From assembly GCA_951828515.1 (NCBI GenBank), contig OX639992.1, forward strand, positions 3,450,217 through 3,514,216: a stretch of DNA of 64,000 nucleotides. The letters run 5' to 3'. Shown here one piece after another: positions 36,077 to 44,571 of the stretch. Within the stretch, counting starts at the first letter, position 1. Each line of letters begins with the position of its first letter. A program made the position numbers and the translations under genes. The notes under the pieces were generated by a model. It made no database searches, was not told the DNA's origin, and saw only the letters and a list, made by a program, of their open reading frames with translations. Origin of the DNA: an uncultured Poribacteria bacterium. Its GTDB lineage: Bacteria; Poribacteria; WGA-4E; WGA-3G.

Positions 36077-37288
36077 ATGCGAAACACAAAACATAAACTT
36101 TTCAAAGATAAGACGTTGCGTCACTTGCACGACGAGTTGAATATCAGTGGCGTTGTACGGAATCATTTTTTGGCACTCTCTATGCGGTATTACCGCAGAT
36201 ACGGTAAGGAGCTATCGTATTCCAAAATGTCTGCTCATTTGACGAATCTCAAGAAACTTGAGAAATACCAACATTGGAATATCCCTTACTCTTGGGCATT
36301 ACAGAATGTGCTGAAACGTCTATCACAAAGTTTCCGTGAAATGAAAACACTCGGCAGAGGACACCCTCAATTCAAGTCTTGCAAGAAACACAAAGGGATG
36401 ACGTTTGACGGCAGACAAGCCCCCCTCGAAAAAGTGTTGGATAAACAGAAACACGAAAGAAACCATCCGACGTATAAAATCCGTCTCAATGGACGCTGGT
36501 ATCGTTTCGCCCTGCACCGTCCGATAGAAGGTAAAATCACACAAGTTCACGTTACACGGGATGCCCTCGGAGACGTGTATATCACGCTCACTGAAGATTA
36601 CTCGGAAGTCAAATACGAACCCAAGACAGGTAAAGCTGAAGGGTTTGACTTTGGAATCAAAGACTTCCTGACTGGCAGTGACGGACATCCATACCCCTCT
36701 CCAATGTTCTACAAACACAACGCTGATAAGTTAGCAACCGCACAAAAAGTTCATTCCCGAAAGGTAAAAGGTTCTCATAACAGAGAGCGAGAACGCAAGA
36801 ATATCGCCCGTATCCATAAGAAAACTGCCAACCAGAGAACAGACCACCATTGGAAACTTGCGATAGAGCTGTGCCAAAAGTTTGATATTCTGTTCTTTGA
36901 AGACCTGAACCTTCGGGGTATGAAAGCCCTTTGGGGAAAACAAGTCTCTGACCTTGCTTTTGGTGAGTTCCTGCGGAAACTGAAACACCAAAGCAAAAAA
37001 CGTATCCGTTCGGTGTTGAAGATTGATCGCTGGTCTCCAACAAGTAAGTGCTGCTCTGTGTGTGGACATAAAAATGATAACCTCACGCTCGCAGATAGGA
37101 ACTGGACGTGTCCAGAGTGTCATACAGACCTCGACCGCGACCAAAACGCTGCGATGAACATTCTCAAGGAAGGGGTAGCTTCCTTTGGCTTAGGAGTCGT
37201 CAGACCGATTGTCTTGTTCAACAGGATTGTTGGCATCTCCGTTGAAGCGACCAGTCCGCTTCTCAAATCCACAAATGCTTCTGCATAA
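36077..37288 (+). CDS. tnpB: TnpB RNA-guided endonuclease
   Basis: TnpB of the IS200/IS605 group (403 aa), an RNA-guided nuclease ancestral to Cas12. The RuvC-like catalytic residues appear intact: D191 in GFDFGIKDF, E275 in ILFFEDLNLRGM, and D355 in DLDRDQNAAMNIL. The zinc finger has two pairs, CSVC (326/329) and CPEC (345/348). KLKHQSKKRIRSVLKIDRWSPTSK precedes it. A guide RNA (omega RNA) usually overlaps the 3' end of the gene and ends at the right end; the hairpin GCTTCTGCA/TGCAGAAGC at the stop codon fits. No transposase gene is adjacent, so it may be a solo nuclease. ATG 36077 lacks an obvious SD. Confidence 0.94.
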   Translation: MRNTKHKLFKDKTLRHLHDELNISGVVRNHFLALSMRYYRRYGKELSYSKMSAHLTNLKKLEKYQHWNIPYSWALQNVLKRLSQSFREMKTLGRGHPQFKSCKKHKGMTFDGRQAPLEKVLDKQKHERNHPTYKIRLNGRWYRFALHRPIEGKITQVHVTRDALGDVYITLTEDYSEVKYEPKTGKAEGFDFGIKDFLTGSDGHPYPSPMFYKHNADKLATAQKVHSRKVKGSHNRERERKNIARIHKKTANQRTDHHWKLAIELCQKFDILFFEDLNLRGMKALWGKQVSDLAFGEFLRKLKHQSKKRIRSVLKIDRWSPTSKCCSVCGHKNDNLTLADRNWTCPECHTDLDRDQNAAMNILKEGVASFGLGVVRPIVLFNRIVGISVEATSPLLKSTNASA

Positions 37289-37321
37289 CTTTTGCAGAAG
37301 CCCCCATGCTTTAGCTGGGGG
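37180..37321 (+). ncRNA. Predicted omega RNA region of TnpB
   Basis: By analogy with TnpB systems, the guide RNA overlaps the tnpB 3' end and stops at the right end. Two hairpins are visible: GCTTCTGCA/TGCAGAAGC (37277-37300) and the terminal CCCCC/GGGGG (37301-37321). The 5' boundary is arbitrary. The guide would be the sequence just beyond 37321. Confidence 0.4.
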
Positions 37322-37450
37322 TCTATCACTATGTCCTGATGTGATTATCATAACCTGACGCGAGAAATAAAGCAAGATGAAAGTGACATTTTTCGTGCGC
37401 GTTCAATATGCCCAGTCATCCTGTTTTCTTTACAGCGATCATCCGAAAAT

Positions 37451-37489
37451 GAGTGCAGCCAGTCGTTTGGGAACGCGCCGGCTGCACTC
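37451..37489 (-). terminator. Intrinsic terminator of the LamG genes
   Basis: GAGTGCAGCC pairs perfectly with GGCTGCACTC around a 19-base loop; on the minus strand it is followed by ATTTTCGG. It lies just downstream of the minus-strand LamG gene ending at 37502. Confidence 0.55.
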
Positions 37490-37501
37490 GGTTTGCCGTG
37501 T

Positions 37502-38284
37502 CTATTGCCGGGATTTGAGGCCTGCCCATGTAGTGGCAAGTTTATCAGCAGGCTCAACGGGTAATAGAGTCAGCATCCCCTTTTCCATTAGTTCTTCTAT
37601 ATCCTCTGCTTCCAGGACGGAAGCGAAAATTGCAACCTCATAGAGCATACCGTCAAGGGTCTCTGAGGTATTGTTGGTCCAACCACCGATGTTGACGTCA
37701 GTATCGTTCCGGGGTGCCGGTTTACCCATCCCGCCAACAGAACCGATTTCCTCAGCATTTTCGTAAATCTTGATGGTATCCTTCGCGTCATAAGTTGCAG
37801 TCATATACAACCATTCATCTTTTTTCACTTGGCTTTGGTTCCAAGCCCCTTTCCAGCCGCCGTTCGCAAAGTAAGCTTCCCAACCGGTGCCGCTGGAGCT
37901 GGTCCTGAAGGCGTAATTTGCCACTGTACCCGCTGCGGGCCTTTTGCCGAGAATATGTCCATAACCGCCCTCGGATTTGTTGACATACACCCATGAAGTA
38001 ATGGACCACGCCTTTTCCAGATACATACTATCGGAGTCCGCGATGATAACCCGGTCATCTTGCCCGTTTAAACTTAGGGCAGGACCATCCGGGCCTTTGG
38101 CCCATTTTCCGCCCTGAAGTTCACCGTGGTTCTCGTTTCCAGAGATGTCCTCGATTTTATCGCCTTTACCTTCGTCGAGTAGCCAAATTCCTCTTGCGGT
38201 TTCAAAGTCGATCTCCGCATAAGTTTGTACTGTGAGGGTCAAACTTATGATAATGATCGCTAAGCAAACTATAATGGGTTTCAT
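37502..38284 (-). CDS. Secreted LamG/ConA-like protein with C-terminal tail
   Basis: A 260-residue protein. Signal MKPIIVCLAIIIISLTLTVQTYA is followed by a concanavalin A-like (LamG-type) domain: GIWLLDEGKGDKIEDISGNENHGELQGGKWAKGPDGPALSLNGQDDRVII, AWSITSWVYVNKSEGGYGHILGKRP, WLYMTATYDAKDTIKIYENAEEIG, TLDGMLYEVAIFASVLEAEDI. It ends LPVEPADKLATTWAGLKSRQ, the C-terminal tail shared with unrelated secreted proteins at 21146 and 22630. The gene at 38399 is a tandem paralogue. Probably binds extracellular polysaccharide; no catalytic site visible. Confidence 0.9.
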   Translation of the reverse strand: MKPIIVCLAIIIISLTLTVQTYAEIDFETARGIWLLDEGKGDKIEDISGNENHGELQGGKWAKGPDGPALSLNGQDDRVIIADSDSMYLEKAWSITSWVYVNKSEGGYGHILGKRPAAGTVANYAFRTSSSGTGWEAYFANGGWKGAWNQSQVKKDEWLYMTATYDAKDTIKIYENAEEIGSVGGMGKPAPRNDTDVNIGGWTNNTSETLDGMLYEVAIFASVLEAEDIEELMEKGMLTLLPVEPADKLATTWAGLKSRQ

Positions 38285-38398
38285 TTTTACCTCCTAAGGG
38301 TTGAATTTACCATTAAGGGACGTTTTAAACGAAAAACTGTGTCACTCTGACCATAGTTGTTCAGGTGACATACCGACTGTACCCAATTTGTCCAACTA

Positions 38399-39178
38399 TC
38401 ACTGAGATTTGAGGTCTGCCCATGTCGTTGCGAGTTTATCAGAAGGTTCAACAGCCGTTGGGTCCACTATCCCCTCGATCATCAGGGTGTTTATGTCTTC
38501 TTCTGACAGCGCTACACTAAAAAGCGCGATCTCATAGAGCATACCGTCAAGTGTCTCTGAAGTGTTGTTTACCCATCCGCCGATGTTGACATCAGCTTCA
38601 TCCCGAGGTGCCGCTCCACCATGACCGCTAACGGAACCGATTTCAGATCCATCTTCATAGATCCTGATGGTGTCTTCTCCATCATAAGTCGCCGTCATGT
38701 ACAACCATTCATCTTTCTTGACGCTTCCTTGATTCCAGGCACCTTTCCAGCCGCCTCGCGAATAGTAAGCTTCCCAGCCGGTACCGGTGGAGTTTGTCCT
38801 GAAAGCGTAATTGGCTATCGCTCCAGATGCGGGTCTTTTGCCGAGAATATGTCCATAACCGTTCTCGGTGCCATTCACAAAAACCCATGCAGTGATCGTC
38901 CACGCCTCTTCCAGGTACAAACTATCGGAGTCTGCAATGATAACCCGATCATCTTGCCCGTTCAAACTTAGAGCGGGACCCTCTGGTCCTTCGACCCATT
39001 CTCCGCCCTGAAGTTCACCGTGATTCTCGTTTCCAGACATATCGTTGATAACATTGCCTTCACCTTCGTCGAGTAGCCAAATGCCTCTTGCGGTTCCAAG
39101 ATCTATTTCCGCATAGGTATGGACTGTGAAGGTTAGACTGATGGTAATGATCGCTAAGCGAATTATAATAGATCTCAT
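38399..39178 (-). CDS. Secreted LamG/ConA-like protein with C-terminal tail (paralogue)
   Basis: Tandem duplicate (259 aa) of the gene at 37502 with the same layout: signal MRSIIIRLAIITISLTFTVHTYA, LamG-type domain (GIWLLDEGEGNVINDMSGNENHGELQGG, SLNGQDDRVIIADSDSLYLEEAWTITAWVFVNG, YMTATYDGEDTIRIYEDGSEIG) and the tail AVEPSDKLATTWADLKSQ. SD GGAGATAAAATGAG. The two copies are about 70% identical by eye, with divergence concentrated just before the tail, suggesting different partners or turnover there. Confidence 0.9.
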   Translation of the reverse strand: MRSIIIRLAIITISLTFTVHTYAEIDLGTARGIWLLDEGEGNVINDMSGNENHGELQGGEWVEGPEGPALSLNGQDDRVIIADSDSLYLEEAWTITAWVFVNGTENGYGHILGKRPASGAIANYAFRTNSTGTGWEAYYSRGGWKGAWNQGSVKKDEWLYMTATYDGEDTIRIYEDGSEIGSVSGHGGAAPRDEADVNIGGWVNNTSETLDGMLYEIALFSVALSEEDINTLMIEGIVDPTAVEPSDKLATTWADLKSQ

Positions 39179-39257
39179 TTTATCTCCTGAAGGTTGGATT
39201 TACGAAGAGAGACGTTTTGACTAAGTTTGTCCCTCTAACTGAAACTAATTTAACCGA

Positions 39258-40253
39258 CTATTCCGAATGTACCGCCTGAATTAAGGCGATGATATATCCA
39301 AACTGGAATGCCCACGCTTGTCGAACTCTACCAGAAACACCGGGGGGTGATGAATCATCTGGGTGCCCTGGTGCGTGGTCAGGCATTAACATGTAGGGAT
39401 AGTCTACATCTCGAAGTGTCTGTGCAACCTTATGCATATCCAAGTGTCCTTCGTCGGGCCAAACCTCTTGGAAGTCGTGCAGTCCACCACGAATATTGCG
39501 AAAGTGAATGTTGAAAAGCTTCTTCTGTTCTCCAAAATAGCGAAGAATTTCGTAGAATTCCCTGCCTGGATCTTCTAAGCCCTCTGACACTGTACCACAG
39601 CAAAAATTAAAGCCGTGATATGGACTATCCACAATTTCAGCGAAACGTTTCAAGCCGTCAAAAATGGGGTAATTCCATCGTTCAACGCCCCTCAGGATAG
39701 GCGCGGGAGGATCGTTCGGGTGGCATGCCATCTGGACTCGGTTTGCCTCGGCGACCGGAATCACCCGTTCAAGGAAGTAAGCGAGACGATCAAACGCTTC
39801 TTCACGACTTACTTCACCCGCCTCTGAAAGTGTTTCGTTATCGTATTTGGAGAAGTCAAATGTGCTGTAACTTGAGCCACCACGCCCGACGGTGCTCTCG
39901 GTCCGCTGATGATTTAGGATACAAAAATTATAATTCAAGCCTCGCAGTCCTGCAGCTGCTGCATTCTCGATCATTTTGCAAACGGCATCAATATCCGTAT
40001 CACGCTGTGGATCTTGGGCAAGCGTAATGCTCCTCGGAAGTCCAATATGAATCATCTCAAGACTGACACCGGCTTCCGCTGCTTCTGCTTTGTGTCGAAC
40101 CAGCGTTTCGGTTTCAGTATCCCCAACGGAGGCATCCATGTGTGTTACACCGTGGCGCACGAGGAATGCCAACTCTTTAGGAGATGTTCCAATGCCTTGA
40201 ACGCCGACGTGCATCGCCGCCTTTTTATCGGGTTGTTTCTCAGGTTTATCCAT
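39258..40253 (-). CDS. Mannonate dehydratase family protein
   Basis: TIM-barrel protein (331 aa) of the UxuA family, which dehydrates D-mannonate to 2-keto-3-deoxygluconate in uronate breakdown. Typical segments: GLRGLNYNFCILNHQRTESTVGRGGSSYSTFD, QMACHPNDPPAPILRGVERWNYPIFDGLKRFAEIVDSPYHGFNFCCGTVSEG, NIHFRNIRGGLHDFQEVWPDEGHLDMHKV, PYMLMPDHAPGHPDD. ATG 40253 has AAGGAG 9 bases upstream; the in-frame start at 40292 has no such site. It differs from canonical UxuA near its N-terminus, so it could act on a related sugar acid. Transcribed alone. Confidence 0.88.
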   Translation of the reverse strand: MDKPEKQPDKKAAMHVGVQGIGTSPKELAFLVRHGVTHMDASVGDTETETLVRHKAEAAEAGVSLEMIHIGLPRSITLAQDPQRDTDIDAVCKMIENAAAAGLRGLNYNFCILNHQRTESTVGRGGSSYSTFDFSKYDNETLSEAGEVSREEAFDRLAYFLERVIPVAEANRVQMACHPNDPPAPILRGVERWNYPIFDGLKRFAEIVDSPYHGFNFCCGTVSEGLEDPGREFYEILRYFGEQKKLFNIHFRNIRGGLHDFQEVWPDEGHLDMHKVAQTLRDVDYPYMLMPDHAPGHPDDSSPPGVSGRVRQAWAFQFGYIIALIQAVHSE

Positions 40254-40410
40254 CGTTGTGTGCTCCTTTGACAATTGAATATGCCGTATCAACTGTCTGC
40301 CTAAAACCGTATCCGCGCATCATAGCATATTTAAAAAAATAAATCAATTCAAAATGAGAACACAGTCAGAGGCATTCAGTTTCAGTAAATCGAACTTACC
40401 CAACTTTCGG

Positions 40411-40480
40411 GCAGAAAGCCTCCTGCTTTAGTGGGCGGATGAATGCCCGCCCTATTGAATTAGACCAAAGGGTGATGCTG
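40411..40480 (+). mobile_element. Solo left-end relic of the TnpB-type element
   Basis: CCTGCTTTAGTGGGCGGATGAATGCCCGCCCTATTGAATTAGACC resembles the left end at 35887 (CTTGCTTTAGCTGGGGGATATAGACACCGCCCTCTTGAAAAGGACC) in 45 aligned bases, with many matches but no nearby right end. It lies upstream of the cupin gene. Confidence 0.55.
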
Positions 40481-40509
40481 AAAAACACTTGACTTTTTAA
40501 GATTGGCAA

Positions 40510-40538
40510 TTGACAATTTCTGAATACCGTGTTAAGTT
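40510..40538 (+). promoter_or_regulatory. Promoter of the cupin gene
   Basis: TTGACA (40510-40515), 17 bases, TAAGTT (40533-40538), about 60 bases before the cupin start. It lies just downstream of the solo left-end relic, which may have supplied it. Confidence 0.5.
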
Positions 40539-40600
40539 AACACCAGTCTTTTGAGTGCCAATTCTGTGTGCAAACTCAGCTGAAAAAGGGAGCGATTTCC

Positions 40601-40906
40601 ATGAAAAGAGAGATTAGAAGCGACGTCAAAGGTATCAATCGGTTTGTTTTTGAAGCCGGGTCGGACCGCGAACACCTTCACCTTCATATTTCCGAAGTCG
40701 GACCAGGGCAGCGAGCGCATCCGCCACATACACATGAGGGTCAAGAAATTTTCTATGTGTTTTCCGGTGAAGGCGAGGTTTTGTTTGGTGATCAGACGCA
40801 CCGTGTGAGTGACAACGAAGCCGTCCATGTTGAGTGCCAAGTATTACATGGTATACGCAATGTTGGTGAAACCCCCCTCCGCTATGCCGTGATTATTGCA
40901 AAATGA
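40601..40906 (+). CDS. Cupin-domain protein
   Basis: Small cupin (101 aa) with the two metal-binding motifs: HPPHTHEGQEIFYVFSGEGEVLFG (motif 1, His-His-Glu) and EAVHVECQVLHGIRNVG (motif 2 His). Single cupins bind a metal and a small ligand or catalyse sugar or amino-acid isomerisation. ATG 40601 has GGGAG 9 bases upstream, better than the in-frame GTG at 40568. Monocistronic; convergent with the membrane protein at 40928. Confidence 0.92.
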   Translation: MKREIRSDVKGINRFVFEAGSDREHLHLHISEVGPGQRAHPPHTHEGQEIFYVFSGEGEVLFGDQTHRVSDNEAVHVECQVLHGIRNVGETPLRYAVIIAK

Positions 40907-40927
40907 GCCTATCGCAATTGGGCGCAA

Positions 40928-41365
40928 TTATTCTGAGGACTCTAATGGCAATCCCTCCGAAAATAGCTTATAAATCCCATAGATACCAACAGCGATGAGG
41001 ACAATCCCGATAGCCGCTAAGCCGCGCCGCACCCAAATCGGTTGTAAGAAGACCGGTAAATTGACGATGAACCAACGCGGTTGTAGAAGCTTTGACATAG
41101 CAATGCCAAAATACAGCGTTCCATAAGCGATAAGACCGATGTCGCTCGCCAATTCTTGCTTTCGAGGTGTGACCGGCAGTTTGAACGGGTTCAGAAGGTA
41201 ATCTCCAGAGAAGATTAGGGCGATGCCTACGACCAGAAAGGTGGAGAGAATTGCGGCTGAATACCCTGAACCCCGGAATGTTATCAATAAACCGATGCTG
41301 AAACATCCCAAGATGAGGCTCATCACCCCTTGCATAATTTGATAGTTTCTATTGCGTGAGACCAT
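40928..41365 (-). CDS. Uncharacterised four-helix membrane protein
   Basis: A 145-residue protein with about four hydrophobic helices (MSLILGCFSIGLLITF, SAAILSTFLVVGIALIFSGDYLL, IGLIAYGTLYFGIAMSKLL, GLAAIGIVLIAVGIYGIY). It follows the permease gene by 9 bases on the same strand, so they are probably cotranscribed. No family is recognised. Confidence 0.7.
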   Translation of the reverse strand: MVSRNRNYQIMQGVMSLILGCFSIGLLITFRGSGYSAAILSTFLVVGIALIFSGDYLLNPFKLPVTPRKQELASDIGLIAYGTLYFGIAMSKLLQPRWFIVNLPVFLQPIWVRRGLAAIGIVLIAVGIYGIYKLFSEGLPLESSE

Positions 41366-41374
41366 ACTTTAAAT

Positions 41375-42367
41375 TTACGAAACGGAAGTTCCAAGCTGAA
41401 TGCGCGGATCAACCAGCGTGTAACAGATATCGGTGAATAATAAACCAACAATATACAGCACAGAACCGATATAAACCATACTGCGCACAATAGCGAAATC
41501 CTGTGCATGGATGGCTTCTATTGTAAAACCTCCAAGCCCCGGAATAGCGAAAAACGCTTCCATCACCAAACTTCCCATAAAGAGCAAGGGAATTACCAAG
41601 ACCACATTCGTCAGAATCGGAATCATTGCGTTCTTTAGGACGTGTTTAAAGAGAACCACCCCTTCACTCAACCCCTTTGCCCGTGCCGTACGTACATAGT
41701 CCCGATTGACCTCTTCAAGAAATATCGTTCGGTAAAAACGGATACCGTTGCCGACACCACCAATAATGCCGATAACCACCGGCAGAATAACGAACTTCAG
41801 CATATCTACACCGGAATCATATCCAGAGATTGGAAAGAGTCGCAATATTTTTCCGAATACCCACTGCCCACCAATAATATAGAAAAGCGTTGAGACAGAC
41901 ATGAGGATAACCGCAAGGATTGTTCCCCAGAAATCGACGTATGTTGCGCGGTAGTAAGCGACAATCATTGAAACGGTGATATTTACCAGAACGCCAACCA
42001 GAAAGGTCGGCAGTGCTATCGCAAGACTCGCCCACATTCGTTGAGAAATCTGTGATGTTATGTCAATGTTGTTGGCATCCGATGTCCCAAAATCGAAGAA
42101 AAAGAGTTTAACCGATTTCTGGAAGAAAATAGTTTGTGTAAAAGACTCGGTTCCAGATACCTTGGTATTGAACCAGAGGGGCAGATGATAGCCGTTTTGC
42201 TTCTTCCAATTGTCAATATCTTCCTGCGTAATATTCTTCTCACCGAGGATTCGTTGTGCCATCTGGTCAGGAGAACTGACAACAAAGAAAAGTAGAAATA
42301 CAGTGATATTCACACCGATCAGGATTGGGATTGCGTAAAGAATCCGTCGGACAATATAAGAGGTCAT
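41375..42367 (-). CDS. ABC transporter permease (DppB/OppB-like)
   Basis: Inner-membrane permease (330 aa) of the peptide/nickel importer class. N-terminal TSYIVRRILYAIPILIGVNITVFLLFFVV is typical. The EAA-type loop is RAKGLSEGVVLFKHVLKNAMIPILTNVVLVIPLLFMGSLVMEAFFAIPGLGGF. The periplasmic loop is long. The substrate-binding protein gene lies 27 bases upstream. No second permease or ATPase gene is adjacent, so the transporter is incomplete in this window. The start codon is abutted by a leader-element tail CAAGGTATAATTAAAAA. Confidence 0.9.
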   Translation of the reverse strand: MTSYIVRRILYAIPILIGVNITVFLLFFVVSSPDQMAQRILGEKNITQEDIDNWKKQNGYHLPLWFNTKVSGTESFTQTIFFQKSVKLFFFDFGTSDANNIDITSQISQRMWASLAIALPTFLVGVLVNITVSMIVAYYRATYVDFWGTILAVILMSVSTLFYIIGGQWVFGKILRLFPISGYDSGVDMLKFVILPVVIGIIGGVGNGIRFYRTIFLEEVNRDYVRTARAKGLSEGVVLFKHVLKNAMIPILTNVVLVIPLLFMGSLVMEAFFAIPGLGGFTIEAIHAQDFAIVRSMVYIGSVLYIVGLLFTDICYTLVDPRIQLGTSVS

Positions 42368-42384
42368 TTTTTAATTATACCTTG
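42368..42384 (-). promoter_or_regulatory. Leader-element tail before the permease gene
   Basis: On the minus strand CAAGGTATAATTAAAAA runs into the permease ATG. The same tail precedes the genes at 883 and 3810. Only the tail is present here; the hairpin portion is absent because the previous stop lies 27 bases upstream. Confidence 0.65.
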
Positions 42385-42394
42385 TGCCCATAAA

Positions 42395-44530
42395 TTAAAA
42401 ACCCCGTTCCCGTTTCCAAATGGTAATCACAGCCGGAATAGTGCCTAAAATGAGAAGCGCGAGACATACCCATAGGGGCCAGACAATCGGTTGGTTCCAC
42501 GCCTGCCGATTTTCTGTCCGTTGACCAGCATCAATACGAAGATATTTCAACGATCCGCCGCCTAAGGAACTCGGCTTGCTGTTCTTCACCCATTGATGTG
42601 ACAAACCGAAACTAACAGGATGGTAGGTGAAGACCCACGGGGCATCTCGTTGAAGCAGATGATTCATCTCTCGAATTATTGCCAACCGTTTCTGTGAGTT
42701 TTCCATATTTTTCATCTGTTCGAAGAGTTTGTTGTATTCGGTGTTGTCGTAGTTAGCAGTATTTTCACCACCGTGAATGGCTCTCGCATTCGGTCCGTAG
42801 AGAAGAAACAGGAAGTTTTCTGCATCAGGGTAATCTGCGTGCCATCCCCAGGATATGAGCTGGAAGTTCCCGTTCTTCACTTTGTCGCGAAATCGATTGT
42901 AATCAGTCGTGCGGTTCTCCATTGTGATGCCGAGTTGATCCAATTTATTCCGCATCCACATTATGCGCGATGTGGCACCCGCGAAATTCCATGCGTTGTC
43001 AAAAGTGACGACGAGAGGATTTCCATTACTGTCCTGTCCATCTGCGTAACCGGCTTCTGCGAGAAGTTGCCGGGCTTCTTCAATGGATTTGCGAACTGGA
43101 CGTTGCTTCGCGGTATCCCAATTATAGACATAAGAGTTTATACCGCTCTCGCCCCCTTCGTACCCAAAGATACCCGGTGGAATCGGACTCTGGGAACTAA
43201 CACCGCGTCCATTATAGAAAATTTCAACGTGCTCCTCATAATCTAATACGATCGAAATCGCTTGACGGAGTTTCTGCTTTTCCTCTCTGTTCCCGCCAAC
43301 GGTATCATCCAACATATTAAAAGCGAGGTATCTCGTCGTAGGGGCAACGCTGGTGCGCAGCACGATACCTTTCGCTCGCATCTCATCGCTAATCCTCGGA
43401 TCGCCTGTATCGTTAAACGTGACGGCACTGTCAAATGTATCCGAATAGATGGTAGAAGTATCATAGTAGCCTTGCAAAAACTTATTCCAGCGCGGGATCT
43501 GTTCCTTCTCCAATTTGTAGACGATTCTTGGAATAAACGGGACAATTTCCCATGCGTCGTCCAAAAGTCCGGCTTCCCTGTCCCCTGGTTCCCCACTTGA
43601 TGGGTAACGCTCCACCCGAAAATTCTCATTCTTGACGAGAACTATCTCTTTGTGTGCCAGAAGGGTTTCTACCCGATAAGCACCAGTTCCTACAGGAAAC
43701 CTATCAATGGTAATGTTCCGCTCTTCGACAACTGGTTGACTGTAAAAATCGATTGCTTCTTTAGGCATTGGCGAGAAGAATGGCATCGCTAACCAATAGA
43801 CAAACTGCGGATACTTTGTCTTGAGGATAATCCGATAGATGTACCGATCCACGACCTCAACCCCGGGAAAAGGAGCATCCTTCTGCCCATTAGCAACGGC
43901 TTCTGAATACGCTTCCATGCCGAGAATATAATCCTTCAGAGTGCTGAGAATAGGGCAGGAAACGCTCGGATCCGCCATCCGTTTAATCTGATAGACATAA
44001 TCTGCGGCGATGAGTTCACGCGTGCCTGTCATTGAGAAATCTTTGATCTCATTAAAGCCCTTAACATCTGATGCCGTTAAGTTGCGGTAGTACCATGTCC
44101 CGTCTTTAGTTTTCGCAAAACAGGGGTGTTGCTGATACATAATCCCTGGACGGATGCGGACTTCATAAACGGCACGCGCCACTGATGCCGCAGCAGCGTT
44201 TGGTGTTAACTGCTGTCCATCAGCATCTAAGTAACGAGGTTGTGGCACCGCCTCTGCAGTCAGCGGGATGAGTTCGTAGGGTCTTGTCAAGTAATGGTAT
44301 CGTAACGGAGGTTCATAAATCTGTTGAATGAATCTGTATTCTTCCGAACTGTAGGAAATCGCTGGATCGAAGTGCTTCGGTTCTGCAACGAAGGTGTTGT
44401 AGTAAATCTCTTGATCGTGTTCAGATTTCGGATACGGATTATTCGGTACACCACAACTGACGCAAAAAAGAACCAGTGTTAAGGCTAAACTGCATCGGTT
44501 TGGAAATTTCAACAATTTTATTCGCATCAT
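42395..44530 (-). CDS. ABC transporter substrate-binding protein (family 5) with C-terminal helix
   Basis: Large solute-binding protein (711 aa) of the peptide/nickel SBP_bac_5 class. A lipoprotein signal (SLALTLVLFCVSC) precedes EIYYNTFVAEPKHFDPAISYSSEEYRFIQQIYEPPLRY. PVGTGAYRVETLLAHKEIVLVKNENF and YNNTEYNKLFEQMKN-like ligand-domain segments follow. The end is unusual: a hydrophobic helix WPLWVCLALLILGTIPAVITIW then KRERGF, predicting a second membrane anchor. The protein is about 150 residues longer than typical family members. It is paired with a DppB-like permease downstream. Confidence 0.9.
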   Translation of the reverse strand: MMRIKLLKFPNRCSLALTLVLFCVSCGVPNNPYPKSEHDQEIYYNTFVAEPKHFDPAISYSSEEYRFIQQIYEPPLRYHYLTRPYELIPLTAEAVPQPRYLDADGQQLTPNAAAASVARAVYEVRIRPGIMYQQHPCFAKTKDGTWYYRNLTASDVKGFNEIKDFSMTGTRELIAADYVYQIKRMADPSVSCPILSTLKDYILGMEAYSEAVANGQKDAPFPGVEVVDRYIYRIILKTKYPQFVYWLAMPFFSPMPKEAIDFYSQPVVEERNITIDRFPVGTGAYRVETLLAHKEIVLVKNENFRVERYPSSGEPGDREAGLLDDAWEIVPFIPRIVYKLEKEQIPRWNKFLQGYYDTSTIYSDTFDSAVTFNDTGDPRISDEMRAKGIVLRTSVAPTTRYLAFNMLDDTVGGNREEKQKLRQAISIVLDYEEHVEIFYNGRGVSSQSPIPPGIFGYEGGESGINSYVYNWDTAKQRPVRKSIEEARQLLAEAGYADGQDSNGNPLVVTFDNAWNFAGATSRIMWMRNKLDQLGITMENRTTDYNRFRDKVKNGNFQLISWGWHADYPDAENFLFLLYGPNARAIHGGENTANYDNTEYNKLFEQMKNMENSQKRLAIIREMNHLLQRDAPWVFTYHPVSFGLSHQWVKNSKPSSLGGGSLKYLRIDAGQRTENRQAWNQPIVWPLWVCLALLILGTIPAVITIWKRERGF

Positions 44531-44571
44531 TCTCCCTTAATGGGGTATTTTTATACCAGTAATACAGAAGT

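Larger units (their letters stand above)
35882..37321 (+). mobile_element. TnpB-only IS200/IS605-type element
   Basis: The element is bounded by near-identical hairpins in the same orientation: CCCCC-TTGCTTTAGCT-GGGGG (35882-35902) and CCCCC-ATGCTTTAGCT-GGGGG (37301-37321). It encodes TnpB only; no tnpA lies in the element. Subterminal hairpins of this sort, not inverted repeats, are typical of IS200/IS605 ends. The left end carries a promoter and a GGCAGACA...TGTCTGCC stem with an inner GTTACC/GGTAAC. Exact cleavage sites cannot be read without an empty site. Confidence 0.75.
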
